A DNA stretch of 64,000 nt from Alistipes putredinis DSM 17216 (GCF_000154465.1 NZ_DS499579.1:248001-312000); one strand, 5' to 3'. Numbered from the stretch's first letter, positions 50,191 through 60,407 are shown. The notes: a model not told the origin generated them from the sequence alone. A program made the numbers and translations.

Positions 50191-52416
50191 TTAATCCTGA
50201 TTACGTTTTACGGTGTCTATGCCCTTTATCTTGCGGATTTTGTCCATGATTGCATGCAGGCCCTCCGCATCCTTGACATAAAGGCTGATCGTGCCCTCGA
50301 AAATGTTGTCGTGCGTCTGGATATTGATCTGCCGGATATTGATGCTGAAGTCCTCGCTGACCGTTTTTGCCAGGTCGAGCAGTATGCCGGTGCGGTCGAT
50401 GCCGCGCAGTTCGATGGTCGATAGGTACGACATGGCCTTGTGTTGCGACCATTTGATTTCGTCCTTGAGGATATTGCGTCCGAATTGAGCGGCCAGCCGG
50501 TCGAGCTCCTTGCAGTTGGATTTATGCACGATGATACGGTGCGACGCAGGGTCTTTATACCCTACCACGCTGTCTCCCGGAATCGGTTTGCAACATTCGG
50601 CCATGACGAATTGCGGTTCGCCTGCCGTTGCCGATTCTTCGGCTTTCGCGCTGTTCGGTTCCGGATTTTCGGCATCGTCGCCCTCCTCGTCCTCCTTTTT
50701 GTTGATAAAAAGCGTCCAGAACTTGAGTATCTTGCTGGTGGCATTGACTTTCAGGACCTTGTCCAAGTCTTTTAGATCGACGATCCCCGCCCCGATTTTG
50801 CTGTAAAGCTCCTCTTTGTTGTTGGATTCGTAAATCGGGACGATTTTGCGCAGCACACGACCGCTGAGCGGGGTATTGAGTTGCTGCATTCGCTCCTCGA
50901 GCATCTTCATGCCCCGTTCGATGTTGTTTTGCCGCTCGCGTTTGAGAAAACTCTTGATCGCCTGCTTAGCTTTGGTCGTGGTGACGATGTCGAGCCATTC
51001 GGCTTTGGGGCGTGCGTTGTCGGCGGTGATGATTTCGATCTGGTCGCCGCTGTTGATCTGTGTGGTGATCGGCTCGATCTTGTGGTTGATCTTGGCGCCG
51101 ATGGCACTGTTTCCGATCTTCGAGTGTATGTCGTACGCGAAGTCCAGTGCGGTGGCTCCGTACGGCATTTTCCGAGCCTCTCCTTTGGGTGTAAATACCG
51201 CTATTTCAGATGTGCATAGCGATAATTTGAAGTTATCCAGGAAGTCAACGGCGTTTTCCGTCGGACCATTCAGTGCATCGCGTATCTTTTTGAGCCAGCG
51301 GTCGAGTTCGTCCTCGTTGTTCGACAGCGAGGCGTTTTTGTATTTCCAATGAGCGGCGAATCCCCTTTCGGCGATCTCCTCCATGCGTTGCGTGCGGATC
51401 TGCACCTCTACCCATACTCCGTCGGGACCCATAACAGTCGAGTGCAACGCTTCGTAGCCGTTGGCCTTGGGCATCGAAATCCAGTCGCGCAGGCGATCCG
51501 GTTTCGGCGTATAGATGTCGGTGATAGTCGAGAATATCTGCCAGCACTGTGTCTTTTCCGAGGGGAACGGCAGCGGCTGGAAGACGATCCGGATGGCGAA
51601 CAGGTCGTAAACCTCCTCGAAGGGAATCTGTTTGCGCTGCATCTTGCTCCAGATCGAGTAAAGGCTTTTGACACGTCCCGAAATTTCGAAGTTGATATGG
51701 TCCCGCTTGAGCGCTTCGATGATCGGGGCGTTGAATTTGCTGATGAAGGCTTCGCGCTGTTCTTCGGTCGCTTTGAGTTTTTCCGACAGCTCGGCATATT
51801 GTACCGGGAAGCGATATTTCATGCAGAGGTCTTCGAGTTCGCTCTTAATAGTGTACAGGCCGAGCCGATACGCCAGCGGTGCGAACAGGTAAAGCGTTTC
51901 ACCCGTGATTTTGATCTGCTTGTTGGTAGGCATCGACCCCAGCGTACGCATGTTGTGCAGGCGGTCGGCGATTTTGATCAGGATCACCCGCACGTCGTCC
52001 GAAAGCGTGAGCAGGACTTTGCGGAAATACTCCGCCTGCTCCGAAGTATCGGCATTGAATACGCCCGACATCTTCGTAAGCCCATCGACCATCTTGGCGA
52101 TCTTGGGCCCGAAGATGCGCTCCATATCTTCGACCGTGTACTCCGTATCCTCCACAACGTCGTGCAGCAGGGCGGCGACGACCGATTTGACGCCGAGCCC
52201 GATCTCGTCCACGACGATCTTGGCTACGGCGATGGGATGCAGCAGGTACGGCTCGCCCGAGCGACGACGCACTCCGCCATGCGCCTCTTTCGCCAGGAAA
52301 AAAGCGCGTTTGATGAACTCCCAGTCTTCGTCGTTTTTACAGATTTTGGTGCACGACTGAAGCAGTTCCTCCCACTTCTCCTTGATTAATCGTTCGTCTT
52401 CCGGCGTAAAATCCAT
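50191..52416 (-). CDS. bifunctional (p)ppGpp synthetase/hydrolase
   Basis: 741 aa from ATG 52416. Stringent-response enzyme of the Rel/SpoT type. The hydrolase HD domain is intact (LLHDVVEDTEYT at residues ~84-95; earlier His60). The synthetase domain has YDLFAIRIVF and RLRDWISMPKANGYEALHS; the basic RxRD form fits bifunctional rather than RelA-only enzymes. A TGS domain (IAVFTPKGEARKMPYGATAL) and a C-terminal ACT domain (TIELRGIDRTGILLDLAKTV) follow. A TTG-initiated extension to 52443 is unlikely. The small membrane-protein gene follows 12 bp downstream. Confidence 0.95.
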   Translation of the reverse strand: MDFTPEDERLIKEKWEELLQSCTKICKNDEDWEFIKRAFFLAKEAHGGVRRRSGEPYLLHPIAVAKIVVDEIGLGVKSVVAALLHDVVEDTEYTVEDMERIFGPKIAKMVDGLTKMSGVFNADTSEQAEYFRKVLLTLSDDVRVILIKIADRLHNMRTLGSMPTNKQIKITGETLYLFAPLAYRLGLYTIKSELEDLCMKYRFPVQYAELSEKLKATEEQREAFISKFNAPIIEALKRDHINFEISGRVKSLYSIWSKMQRKQIPFEEVYDLFAIRIVFQPLPFPSEKTQCWQIFSTITDIYTPKPDRLRDWISMPKANGYEALHSTVMGPDGVWVEVQIRTQRMEEIAERGFAAHWKYKNASLSNNEDELDRWLKKIRDALNGPTENAVDFLDNFKLSLCTSEIAVFTPKGEARKMPYGATALDFAYDIHSKIGNSAIGAKINHKIEPITTQINSGDQIEIITADNARPKAEWLDIVTTTKAKQAIKSFLKRERQNNIERGMKMLEERMQQLNTPLSGRVLRKIVPIYESNNKEELYSKIGAGIVDLKDLDKVLKVNATSKILKFWTLFINKKEDEEGDDAENPEPNSAKAEESATAGEPQFVMAECCKPIPGDSVVGYKDPASHRIIVHKSNCKELDRLAAQFGRNILKDEIKWSQHKAMSYLSTIELRGIDRTGILLDLAKTVSEDFSINIRQINIQTHDNIFEGTISLYVKDAEGLHAIMDKIRKIKGIDTVKRNQD

Positions 52417-52580
52417 ACCATCCAATGCTGTTTTAGGGTCCAACTACGAATTTCGACGGATTTCGTACCGACGATCTCGTTTTCTATCGTAAAATATCGT
52501 TTTTCGCTTCGTTTCCGGGGTGCCGTTTTATAACTGTCCCGGCTATACCGTGCGTCGCTGCCTGTATTTGTCCGAAGAGA

Positions 52581-52642
52581 GAAGACTCCGACCGGTCTTT
52601 TGGGCGTTTCCTGCCTTTGTTACAGGCCCCGGTCGGCTCTTC
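52581..52642 (-). terminator. possible hairpin downstream of recA
   Basis: An imperfect inverted repeat with arms containing CCGACCGG and CCGGTCGG (near 52588-52595 and 52629-52636) encloses about 33 nt. It is 10-70 bp after the recA stop. No T-run, so weakly supported. Confidence 0.35.
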
Positions 52643-52651
52643 ATTCGCTTT

Positions 52652-53668
52652 TTATGCTTTGCGGGCGGCAATCATCGCTTCGCGGACTTTGGCTTCGACT
52701 TCGTTGCGGAGCGCTTCATCGTTCTTGAGAAGCTCTTTCACGCTGTCGCGGCCCTGGCCGATTTTGCGGTCGCCGTAAGAGAACCACGAACCCGATTTCT
52801 TGATGATTCCGTAGTCCACACCCAGGTCGATGATTTCGCCGATCTTCGAGATGCCCTCGCCGAACATGATGTCGAATTCGGCCTTCTTGAACGGGGGCGC
52901 CACCTTGTTTTTGACCACTTTGACGCGGGTGCGGGTGCCGAGCTGTTCCTCGCCGTCCTTGATGACCGACACCCGGCGGATGTCGATGCGGACGCTGGCA
53001 TAGAATTTCAGTGCATTACCGCCCGTCGTGGTTTCGGGGTTGCCGTACACTACGCCGATCTTGTCGCGCAACTGGTTGATGAAGATGCAGACCGTTTTGG
53101 TTTTGGAGATGCTCGAGGTGAGCTTGCGCAGTGCCTGCGACATCAGGCGGGCCTGCAATCCCATCTTGGCATCGCCCATCTCCCCTTCGATTTCCGCCTT
53201 GGGCGTCAGAGCCGCCACGGAGTCGATGACGATGATGTCGATGGCGCTCGAGCGGATCAGCGAGTCGGCGATTTCGAGCGCCTGTTCGCCGTTGTCCGGC
53301 TGCGAAATCAGCAGGTTATCGACATCCACGCCGAGTTGCTGGGCGTAGGAGCTGTCGAAAGCGTGTTCCGCGTCGATGAAAGCGGCGATACCGCCGGCCT
53401 TCTGGGCTTCGGCGATGGCGTGGATCGCCAGGGTCGTCTTGCCCGAGGATTCGGGACCGTAAATCTCGATGACGCGTCCTTTGGGGTAACCGCCTACGCC
53501 GAGCGCCATGTCCAGGGTGATCGAACCCGTGGGGATTACCTGTACGTCGGCGACCTCTGCGCTCGACATGCGCATGATCGAGCCTTTGCCGAAATCCTTC
53601 TCGATCTTCTCCATCACCGCGTTAAGTACCTTTAACTTGTCGGGATTTGCTTGTGTTTTCTCTGCCAT
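52652..53668 (-). CDS. recA: recombinase A
   Basis: 338 aa, usual length. Strand exchange in homologous recombination and SOS co-protease. Walker A GPESSGKTTLA (~residue 72), the Walker B region IDIIVIDSVAALTPKAEIEG and L2-loop segment NPETTTGGNALKFYAS are intact. DNA-binding loop L1 (EGEMGDAKMGLQARLMSQALRKLT) follows the normal order. Start MAEKTQANPDKLKVLNAVM. A -7 box lies 190 bp upstream. It sits between relA/spoT and dnaA on the same strand but with long gaps. Confidence 0.97.
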   Translation of the reverse strand: MAEKTQANPDKLKVLNAVMEKIEKDFGKGSIMRMSSAEVADVQVIPTGSITLDMALGVGGYPKGRVIEIYGPESSGKTTLAIHAIAEAQKAGGIAAFIDAEHAFDSSYAQQLGVDVDNLLISQPDNGEQALEIADSLIRSSAIDIIVIDSVAALTPKAEIEGEMGDAKMGLQARLMSQALRKLTSSISKTKTVCIFINQLRDKIGVVYGNPETTTGGNALKFYASVRIDIRRVSVIKDGEEQLGTRTRVKVVKNKVAPPFKKAEFDIMFGEGISKIGEIIDLGVDYGIIKKSGSWFSYGDRKIGQGRDSVKELLKNDEALRNEVEAKVREAMIAARKA

Positions 53669-53858
53669 ATAGTCGAATTGTTTTTATTTTTTCGTATTTC
53701 GTATCCGGTGTCCGGTGCGTAAACCCGGGATTTTCCCGCCTGCCGAACTTTGCTGTTCTGTCGTCGCTGCCCGGCGACCGACGGATCTTCCGACACTGTT
53801 CCTGAAAGTCGGAATCGCCGTTTCGCTCCGGGTGTTTTACACAACGGGATTTATTTTT

Positions 53859-53866
53859 CAAAGTTA
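53859..53866 (-). promoter_or_regulatory. -7 box TAACTTTG upstream of recA
   Basis: Minus strand, 190 bp before the recA ATG. No SOS-box consensus was recognised nearby. Confidence 0.5.
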
Positions 53867-54260
53867 CGAAATAAAATGCAATTATCGCCATTTCCGGCCG
53901 GATTTATGGCTGTTTGCGGATGTAATTCTGTGGGTGAAGGGGAAATTTGCGGCTGCGTGTCGGGGTGGGTCGTATTTTGGGGAAACAGGGTCGTTCGTTG
54001 CCGACGGCCTGAAGAATCCGGGATTTTCGGAGGCGGAGGATATGGTCGGCGAATCGACTGCCTCCGGTGTGGTTCAATGTCCGGGTGCAACCGGATTGGA
54101 GAAGTGTATGCGTGCCGGTGTCGGGGATGGTTTTGTCCGGAGTGACAACAAGCGGAAGGCGACGGAGTTTGCGGGCTTGTATGGCATCGGAAATATCGAG
54201 TCGTCGGTAAGTTTTTCGCAAATTTGTGATTCGGGAGGAGATGAAAAAAGTCCCGGCGGG
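53867..54260. other. intergenic region between recA and dnaA
   Basis: About 390 bp. Short ORFs exist on both strands but none has recognisable sequence. No DnaA-box cluster or RNA gene seen. Confidence 0.5.
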
Positions 54261-55670
54261 TTATGCCAGGACCAGTTTTTCGAGCTCTTCCATCTGTCGC
54301 TGAAAAGCCTTGTCCGTTTCGATCTGGTTCGATACCGCCTTGCAGGAGTGCAACACCGTGGCGTGGTTGCGTCCTCCGATAGCCGAACCGATGGCGATCA
54401 GCGGGGATTTGGTGTGCTGCTTGGCCAGGTACATGGCGATCTGACGCGCCTGAGCCACTTCGCGGGTTCGTTCGGGCGAATTGAGGCGCTGGATGTCGAT
54501 ATGCAGGAAGTCGCAGACGACTTCGATGATGTGCTCGATTGTGATCTCTTTTTGGCATACCCGGACATAGACCTTCAGAATCTCCTTGACGAGCGACAGG
54601 GAAACTTTCTTGCCCATATAGACGGTATTGGCTACCAGGGCCGACAGAGCGCCCTCGATTTCCCGGACGTTGGCGGAGATATTGTCCGCCAGGTAGCGGA
54701 CGATTTCGTCCGTAAGCTGGAGGCCGAGTTTCTGAGCCTTGATTCTGATGATCTTGACTTTGGTGTCGTAGTCGGGCGTGTTGAGCTGGGTCGAAAGTCC
54801 CCACTTGAAGCGGGTCAGCAGTCGCTGTTCGATGTCCTTCAGCTCCACGGGCGGTTTATCCGAGGTAAGGATCAACTGTTTGCCTGCCAGTTGCAAGTGG
54901 TTGAATATGTTGAAGAAGGCGTTCTGGGTGCCGGTTTTTCCCGTGAGCTCCTGGATGTCGTCGATAATCAATACGTCGATCATCTGGTAGAAATGGATGA
55001 AATCCGGAATTTCGCCGTTCTTGTAGGCGGTCTGGAATTGCGCCTGGAACTTGTTCATCGAGACGTAAAGCACCTGCAGTTCGGGGTGGCGCTGCCGCAC
55101 TTCGTGGCCGATCGACTGCACGATGTGGGTCTTGCCCAGTCCGGAGTTACCGTATATATACAGCGGGTTGAAAGGCGTATGGCCCGGATCGACCGCGACG
55201 GCCATACCCGCCGAACGGGCCAGGCGGTTGCACTCCCCTTCGATGAAGGTTGCGAACGTGTAGTTCGGGTTGAGCTGCGGGTCGATGACGATCTTCTTGA
55301 GACCCGGAATGACGAACGGATTTTTTATATTTGCCGTGTTGGTCTGGGTGCTGAACTGCGAAATCGCCGTCGTATCGGCTTCTTTCGACACTGGCACGCT
55401 CTGTGCGTCGTTTTTGGGAACGGCGTAGTGCAGGCGGATCTCCTGTCCGTAGAGCTGGGAGATGATCGGCCGCAGGAACGGAATGTAGTGCTTCTCGATC
55501 TGATAGACGTAGCTCATGTTGGGCACGCACAGACGAAGCGTCTTGCCGTCGAATTCGAGCGGCACGATGGGTTTGAACCACTTCACGAACTCCTCTTCGG
55601 TCGTTCGGGACTTGATCTGGTCCAAACAAGTTTGCCATTTTTCGCAATATGTCTGTGCGGGAGCTAACAT
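54261..55670 (-). CDS. dnaA: chromosomal replication initiator DnaA
   Basis: 469 aa from ATG 55670. Domain I (residues ~1-90: WQTCLDQIKSRTTEEEFVKWF), a variable linker, the AAA+ domain with Walker A YGNSGLGKTHIVQSIG (~177) and Walker B VLIIDDIQELTGK (~236), and the C-terminal DnaA-box-binding domain with the family signature around IAIGSAIGGRNHATVLHSC (~440). Initiates chromosome replication. A frame extension to 55751 is rejected because MLAPAQTYCEKW is the conserved start. The origin itself was not identified in this window. Confidence 0.97.
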   Translation of the reverse strand: MLAPAQTYCEKWQTCLDQIKSRTTEEEFVKWFKPIVPLEFDGKTLRLCVPNMSYVYQIEKHYIPFLRPIISQLYGQEIRLHYAVPKNDAQSVPVSKEADTTAISQFSTQTNTANIKNPFVIPGLKKIVIDPQLNPNYTFATFIEGECNRLARSAGMAVAVDPGHTPFNPLYIYGNSGLGKTHIVQSIGHEVRQRHPELQVLYVSMNKFQAQFQTAYKNGEIPDFIHFYQMIDVLIIDDIQELTGKTGTQNAFFNIFNHLQLAGKQLILTSDKPPVELKDIEQRLLTRFKWGLSTQLNTPDYDTKVKIIRIKAQKLGLQLTDEIVRYLADNISANVREIEGALSALVANTVYMGKKVSLSLVKEILKVYVRVCQKEITIEHIIEVVCDFLHIDIQRLNSPERTREVAQARQIAMYLAKQHTKSPLIAIGSAIGGRNHATVLHSCKAVSNQIETDKAFQRQMEELEKLVLA

Positions 55671-55837
55671 CGATGGAGGGTGTATCCGTTTTTTTTGGTA
55701 GCACAAAGTTGTAAATAAATTTGTGAAAATGGAGCGGCAAAATGCTTGCAAAAGTCGATACTTTTACTATAGAAAAAAGGATGTGGCAGGCTCCTCTTTT
55801 TTAACTTGCTGATAGTGAATATTGGAAATAAAATATG

Positions 55838-55845
55838 TATATTTG
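55838..55845 (+). promoter_or_regulatory. -7 box TATATTTG of the phosphohexomutase gene
   Basis: It lies 56 bp upstream of the ATG. A good TTTG at -33 is not seen. Confidence 0.55.
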
Positions 55846-55901
55846 CGTATAAAATTTTTGGAGGATAACAGCTTTAAGCTATAAATAAAACCAATGTAGT
55901 T

Positions 55902-57647
55902 ATGGAAAACGGATTAGAACAACAAGTGCTGGCGAAAGCCCAAAAATGGCTCGACGGCAATTATGATGCAGAGACTAAAAAACAGGTTAAATACCTGATG
56001 GATAATGATATGAAAGAACTTGTAGAGAGTTTTTACAAGGACCTCGAGTTCGGTACGGGCGGTCTTCGCGGGGTCATGGGAGTGGGCACCAATCGTATGA
56101 ATATCTATACGGTAGGTGCTGCGACGCAGGGTCTTTCGAACTACCTGAAGCGCAATTTCGCGGGCGAGGAAATCCGGGTCGTCGTAGGGCACGACAGCCG
56201 CAACAATTCGCGGATGTTCGCCGAGCGTGTGGCCGACATCTTCGCCTCGAACGGATTCACCGTATTTCTGTTCGACGCGCTGCGTCCGACACCCGAGTTG
56301 AGCTTCGCGATCCGGGAGCTGAAATGTCAGTCGGGCGTGGTCGTCACGGCTTCGCACAACCCCAAAGAATACAACGGCTACAAAGCCTACTGGTCCGATG
56401 GATCGCAGGTTACGGCACCGCACGACAAGAACATCATCGACGAGGTGGAGAAAATCACCGAGGTCGATCAGGTGCTTACCGGCCGGAACCCGCAGAACAT
56501 TCATGCTCTGGGCAAGGATTTCGACGAGTTATACCTTAATAAAATATACGAGTTGTCGCTTTCGTCCGAGAGCGTGAAACGTTTCCACGACATGAAGATC
56601 GTCTATTCGCCCATGCACGGTGCCGGCGTGCGGCTGGTTCCCGAGTCGCTCAAGCGCTTCGGCTTTACCAACGTGCAAATGGTTCCCGAGCAGGCGGTGA
56701 TCGACGGTAATTTCCCGACGGTGGAATCTCCCAATCCGGAGGAGCGCAAGACGATGTCGATGGCTATCGACCTGGCGAAGAAGGTGAAGGCGGATCTGGT
56801 GTTGGCTACCGATCCCGATTCGGACCGTATCGGCGTGGCGCTGCCTGATGAAAACGGCGAATACGTGCTGTTGAACGGCAACCAGACATTGGTGCTGCTG
56901 ATGACTTATCAACTGACCCGCTGGGCCGAGTTGGGCCGCCTGAACGGACACCAGTACGTGATCAAAACGATCGTTACGACCGAAATGGTGGATGCCGTAG
57001 CCGACTATTTCAAGGTGAAATGCTACGAGTGTCTCACCGGCTTCAAATACATCGCCAAGATCATTCGGGGGCACGAAGGTACCGATATGCAGTACATCGG
57101 CGGCGGCGAGGAGAGCTTCGGCTACCTGGCCGGGGACTACGTCCGCGACAAGGACGGCGTGTCGGCCTGCTCGCTGGCGGCCGAGGCCGCAGCCTGGGTG
57201 CGCGATACGATGGGTATCTCGCTGTACGAGTGGCTCAAGCAGCTTTATGTCAAGTACGGATTTTACCAGGAAGGCCTCGTTTCGGTAGTCCGTACCGGTA
57301 AGGAGGGTGCCGAATTGATCCAGCGGATGATGGTCGATTACCGTGCCAATCCTCCGAAAGAGATTCTCGGCTCGCTCGTGGTGAAGATCAACGATATTCA
57401 GACTTTGGAGTCGTTCGATGTCCGCACCGGAAAGAAGACGCATCTGGAGCAGGATAAGAGCAACGTACTTCAGTGGTATACCGAGGACGGCACCCGTGTC
57501 TGTGTCCGTCCGTCGGGTACGGAGCCCAAGATCAAGTTCTACTTCGGGGTGAAGGCTACCCTGCCGTCCGTCGCCGATTACGAAAAGGTACGGGCCGAAC
57601 TGAACGACAAGATCGAACGGATCAAGAAGGAGCTGAAATTGGTGTAA
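55902..57647 (+). CDS. phosphoglucomutase/phosphomannomutase family protein
   Basis: 581 aa, alpha-D-phosphohexomutase superfamily, PGM2-like length. Active-site phosphoserine loop VTASHNPKEYNGYK (~residue 149), metal-binding loop ATDPDSDRIGVAL (~residue 306), sugar-binding loop GGGEESFGYLAG (~400) and C-terminal phosphate-binding RPSGTEPKIKFYF (~530) are all present. It interconverts hexose 1- and 6-phosphates. Longer than bacterial Pgm, closer to the PgcA/YbbT and eukaryotic PGM2 type. Terminator at 57718-57748. Confidence 0.93.
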   Translation: MENGLEQQVLAKAQKWLDGNYDAETKKQVKYLMDNDMKELVESFYKDLEFGTGGLRGVMGVGTNRMNIYTVGAATQGLSNYLKRNFAGEEIRVVVGHDSRNNSRMFAERVADIFASNGFTVFLFDALRPTPELSFAIRELKCQSGVVVTASHNPKEYNGYKAYWSDGSQVTAPHDKNIIDEVEKITEVDQVLTGRNPQNIHALGKDFDELYLNKIYELSLSSESVKRFHDMKIVYSPMHGAGVRLVPESLKRFGFTNVQMVPEQAVIDGNFPTVESPNPEERKTMSMAIDLAKKVKADLVLATDPDSDRIGVALPDENGEYVLLNGNQTLVLLMTYQLTRWAELGRLNGHQYVIKTIVTTEMVDAVADYFKVKCYECLTGFKYIAKIIRGHEGTDMQYIGGGEESFGYLAGDYVRDKDGVSACSLAAEAAAWVRDTMGISLYEWLKQLYVKYGFYQEGLVSVVRTGKEGAELIQRMMVDYRANPPKEILGSLVVKINDIQTLESFDVRTGKKTHLEQDKSNVLQWYTEDGTRVCVRPSGTEPKIKFYFGVKATLPSVADYEKVRAELNDKIERIKKELKLV

Positions 57648-57717
57648 AATATTCATATAATTTTATGGAATGCGGATATTTCCCGATTATAGGTTGGGGA
57701 TTTTCACTCCGGAATCA

Positions 57718-57748
57718 AAAAAGAGAGCCTTAAAAAGGCTCTCTTTTC
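57718..57748. terminator. bidirectional terminator after phosphohexomutase gene
   Basis: Stem AAAAGAGAGCC/GGCTCTCTTTT with a 7-nt loop and A/T tails. Shared with the minus-strand aminotransferase. Confidence 0.9.
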
Positions 57749-57768
57749 GTTAAATTCAATAATTGTAA

Positions 57769-58919
57769 TTACCCTACTACTTTTCGGATGCGTTCCAGCC
57801 CTTCGGCGAGCGTCTTGCGGGGGCAGGCGATGTTGATGCGCAGGAACCCTTCTCCGGCGTACATTTCGCCTTCGTTGATCCATACGTGCCCCTCCTCCAG
57901 TAACTGCCGGGCTATTTCCGTCGTGGGGCGTTTCAACGTCCGACAATCCACCCACACCAGGTAGGTGGCCTCGAGCGGAGTGACCGGCAGAGCCGGCAGG
58001 TGCCGGGTGAAGAAGTCGCGCAGGTATTCGTAGTTCTCCCACAGGTATTTTTTCAGTTCGTCCAGCCATTCGCCGCCTTCGTTGTAAGCTGCGATCAGGG
58101 CTTCGACTGCAAAGGCATTCAGTGCGTGGAGTTCGTTATCGACGAGTTGCCGGTCGATTTTCCGGCGTATCTCGGGATCGGCGGCGATGATGTTGGCTGC
58201 TTGCAGACCGGCGATGTTGAAGGTCTTGCTCGGGGCGGTGCAGGTGACCGAATGCCGCAGAAACTCTTCGTTCAGCGAGGCGAACGGAATGTGGCGATGG
58301 CCGTCGAGCGTCAGGTCGCAGTGGATTTCGTCCGATATGACCGTTACCCCGTGCCGCAGGCAGATCTCCCCGAGGCGGGTAAGCTCTTCGGCGGTCCAGG
58401 CCCGGCCCGCCGGGTTGTGGGGATTGCACAGGAAGATCAGCTTGGCCTGCGGGTCCGCCGCCTTGCGTTCCAGATCTTCGAAGTCCATGCGGTAGGCGCC
58501 GCCTTCGTCGATGAGCGGATTGGCGAGCGGCTGACGGCCGGTACGCTCCAGCACGGCGAAGAAACAGTTGTAAACGGGCGTCTGAAGGATTACCTTGTCG
58601 CCCGGTTCGGTCAGGGCCTTCAGGATGACCGAAAGGGCGGGAATGACGCCCGTAGTCGGGAGGATCCACTCGTTTTCGATGCGGAATCCGTGCCGTTTGC
58701 CGAACCACCCTTTCCTTCCTCGAAATAGGCGTCGGGGACCTTCGTATAGCCGAAAACGCCGTGGCGGAGCCGTCGTTCCAGGGCGTCGAGTACGGGCGGG
58801 GCCGCGCGGAAATCCATGTCGGCTACCCACATAGGCAGCACCCGTTCGTCTGTGGCCAGATCCCATTTGACGGAGTTGGTACCCCGTCGCGGAATAATCT
58901 CATCGAAATCGTATTTCAT
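57769..58919 (-). pseudogene. patB: MalY/PatB-type aminotransferase disrupted by a frameshift
   Basis: The N-terminal 70 residues (MKYDFDEIIPRRGTNSVKWD from ATG 58919, through FGYTKVPDAYFEE) lie in one frame. The remaining ~310 residues (WFGKRHGFRIENEWILPTTG to the stop at 57769) lie in another. The switch is near 58708-58721 within a purine-rich stretch; one base must be added or re-read. The total length (1151 bp) fits a 383-aa protein minus one base. PLP-binding parts, including the Lys in TAPSKTFNIAGLQ, and NPHNPAGRAWT are intact. PatB/MalY enzymes are cystathionine beta-lyases. It may be a sequencing error, a true pseudogene or a phase-variable gene. Confidence 0.85.
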
Positions 58920-59277
58920 AACTCTAAAGTATTTGATTACAGGTAACAGTTCCGTATTTTATCGCGGTATCGCCCCTTGTTCGGGGGATTACGGGCTTTT
59001 CGTATCCGATCCCGCTTTTATCGGGCGGTTTGCCGGAAGATGGTTTGTCGGAAGGGCCGTATTTTGTCGATAATGACTTCCGTCGTACATAACCTGCCGG
59101 AACGATTCGGGAACGTAATCGCCCGGAATACCTATCAGGCAATTATTATATTTTTCAATGTTCCAGCCATCGTCCGACGGTCGCTTATTCACAGCCTGTG
59201 TCCGCGTTTGTGATTCTCATCCTCTCCCGAACCCCCTTCTCGGATAAGTTATTATCCCCGCTTTTCGGGGTTTCGGT
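58920..59277. other. intergenic region, nothing recognised
   Basis: About 360 bp. No convincing ORF, RNA fold or repeat, and no clear -7 box for patB. Confidence 0.5.
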
Positions 59278-59598
59278 TCATAGCTTGGGATTGTTGCGGT
59301 GCCGCTCCTTGTCGCGGGCCGTTTTCTTGGCGAAGTTGGCTTCGAGGGCTTCGGTGAGGTTTACTCCCGTCTGGTTCGCCAGGCAGACCAATACCCACAG
59401 TACGTCGGCCATTTCGTCCGCCAGGTTCTCCTTTTCTCCCGCTTTGAAGGATTGGTCGCCGTATTTGCGGGCCATGACGCGGGCCAGCTCCCCCACCTCC
59501 TCGGTCAGGATGGCCATGTTGGTCAGTTCGCTGAAATAGCGGACGCCGTATTCGCGGATCCATGCGTCCACTCGTTTTTGCAATTCACTCAATTCCAT
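59278..59598 (-). CDS. MazG-like nucleotide pyrophosphohydrolase
   Basis: 106 aa. The metal-binding motif ILTEEVGELARVMAR (residues ~31-45, EExxE) and the second acidic helix ENLADEMADVLWVLVCLAN (~58-76, ExxxD) are the all-alpha NTP pyrophosphatase core. Single-domain members hydrolyse noncanonical dNTPs such as dCTP derivatives or house-clean the nucleotide pool. Probably the last gene of a minus-strand group uvrA-M16-O-methyltransferase-MazG. Confidence 0.92.
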   Translation of the reverse strand: MELSELQKRVDAWIREYGVRYFSELTNMAILTEEVGELARVMARKYGDQSFKAGEKENLADEMADVLWVLVCLANQTGVNLTEALEANFAKKTARDKERHRNNPKL

Positions 59599-59725
59599 AT
59601 CGGTCGATTTTTCAAATTTCGTCGTTACAGAGCCGTTTTTTCCCGTTGTCTGTCGGCCGTTCGCTTGCTTGCCGGGTTTTCTTTCCTGCCCTTTCCAGCC
59701 CTGCCTTTATCGGCAGACGGCTGTC

Positions 59726-60373
59726 CTATTTTACCCGGATCAGATTCAATCCGTCCCGGATCGGGACGATCACGTTTTCCACCCGCTCGTCCTCCCGTAT
59801 CATGCGGTTGAATTCCAGCAGCGCCTGCGTATGGCGGTCGTTGTGTGCTACCGGTTCCACGATCTTGCCCGACCAGAGGATGTTGTCTGCGATCAATATC
59901 GATCCGCTGTGCACCAACACTTTGCTTCCTCCGTCACCCATTAGCATCCGGTAGTAGTCTGGGTATTCGCGCTTGTCGCCGTCGATGAATACGAGGTCGA
60001 ACGTATATCCGAGTGTCGGGACGATATCGAGTGCCGAACCGATATGCTGACGGATTTTTTGTCCGTGCGGGCTGCGGCGGAAAAACGAGGCGGCGAACTC
60101 CTCCAGCTCGTCGTCCACCTCCACCGTGTCGAGCACGCCATCCTCTTCCAGCCCGGCGGCCATGCAGAGGGCCGAATAACCCGTAAAGGTCCCTATTTCC
60201 AGGATGTTGCGGGGCCGTAACATCCGCACGAGCAGCTCCAGCAACTTACCCTGGATATGCCCCGAGAGCATGCGCGGCTGTACGACCTGCAGATGCGTCT
60301 GGCGGTCGAGTTCGTGCAGAAGTTCCTCTTCCGGCGACGAAAAATCGTGAATATATCGTTCGAGTGCGTCCAT
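59726..60373 (-). CDS. O-methyltransferase family protein
   Basis: 215 aa, catechol/caffeoyl-CoA O-methyltransferase type. The SAM-binding motif ILEIGTFTGYSALCMAAGL (~residues 57-75), the VEVDDELEEFAASFF loop and the metal-binding FIDGDKREYPDYYRM (~130) are present, as is the later DNILWSGKIVEP motif. The methyl acceptor is not predictable; in gut Bacteroidales its role is unknown. It starts 34 bp after the M16 peptidase. Confidence 0.93.
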   Translation of the reverse strand: MDALERYIHDFSSPEEELLHELDRQTHLQVVQPRMLSGHIQGKLLELLVRMLRPRNILEIGTFTGYSALCMAAGLEEDGVLDTVEVDDELEEFAASFFRRSPHGQKIRQHIGSALDIVPTLGYTFDLVFIDGDKREYPDYYRMLMGDGGSKVLVHSGSILIADNILWSGKIVEPVAHNDRHTQALLEFNRMIREDERVENVIVPIRDGLNLIRVK

Positions 60374-60407
60374 AATATATAATTGTGTGTCGGGTCGTTG
60401 AAAACCG

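Noticed and set aside
53715..55667. 650-aa ORF antisense to dnaA
   Set aside because: Antisense shadow of dnaA and its downstream region; no domains.
58708..58721. Programmed -1 ribosomal frameshift in patB
   Set aside because: No canonical slippery heptamer or downstream structure is visible; an indel is simpler.
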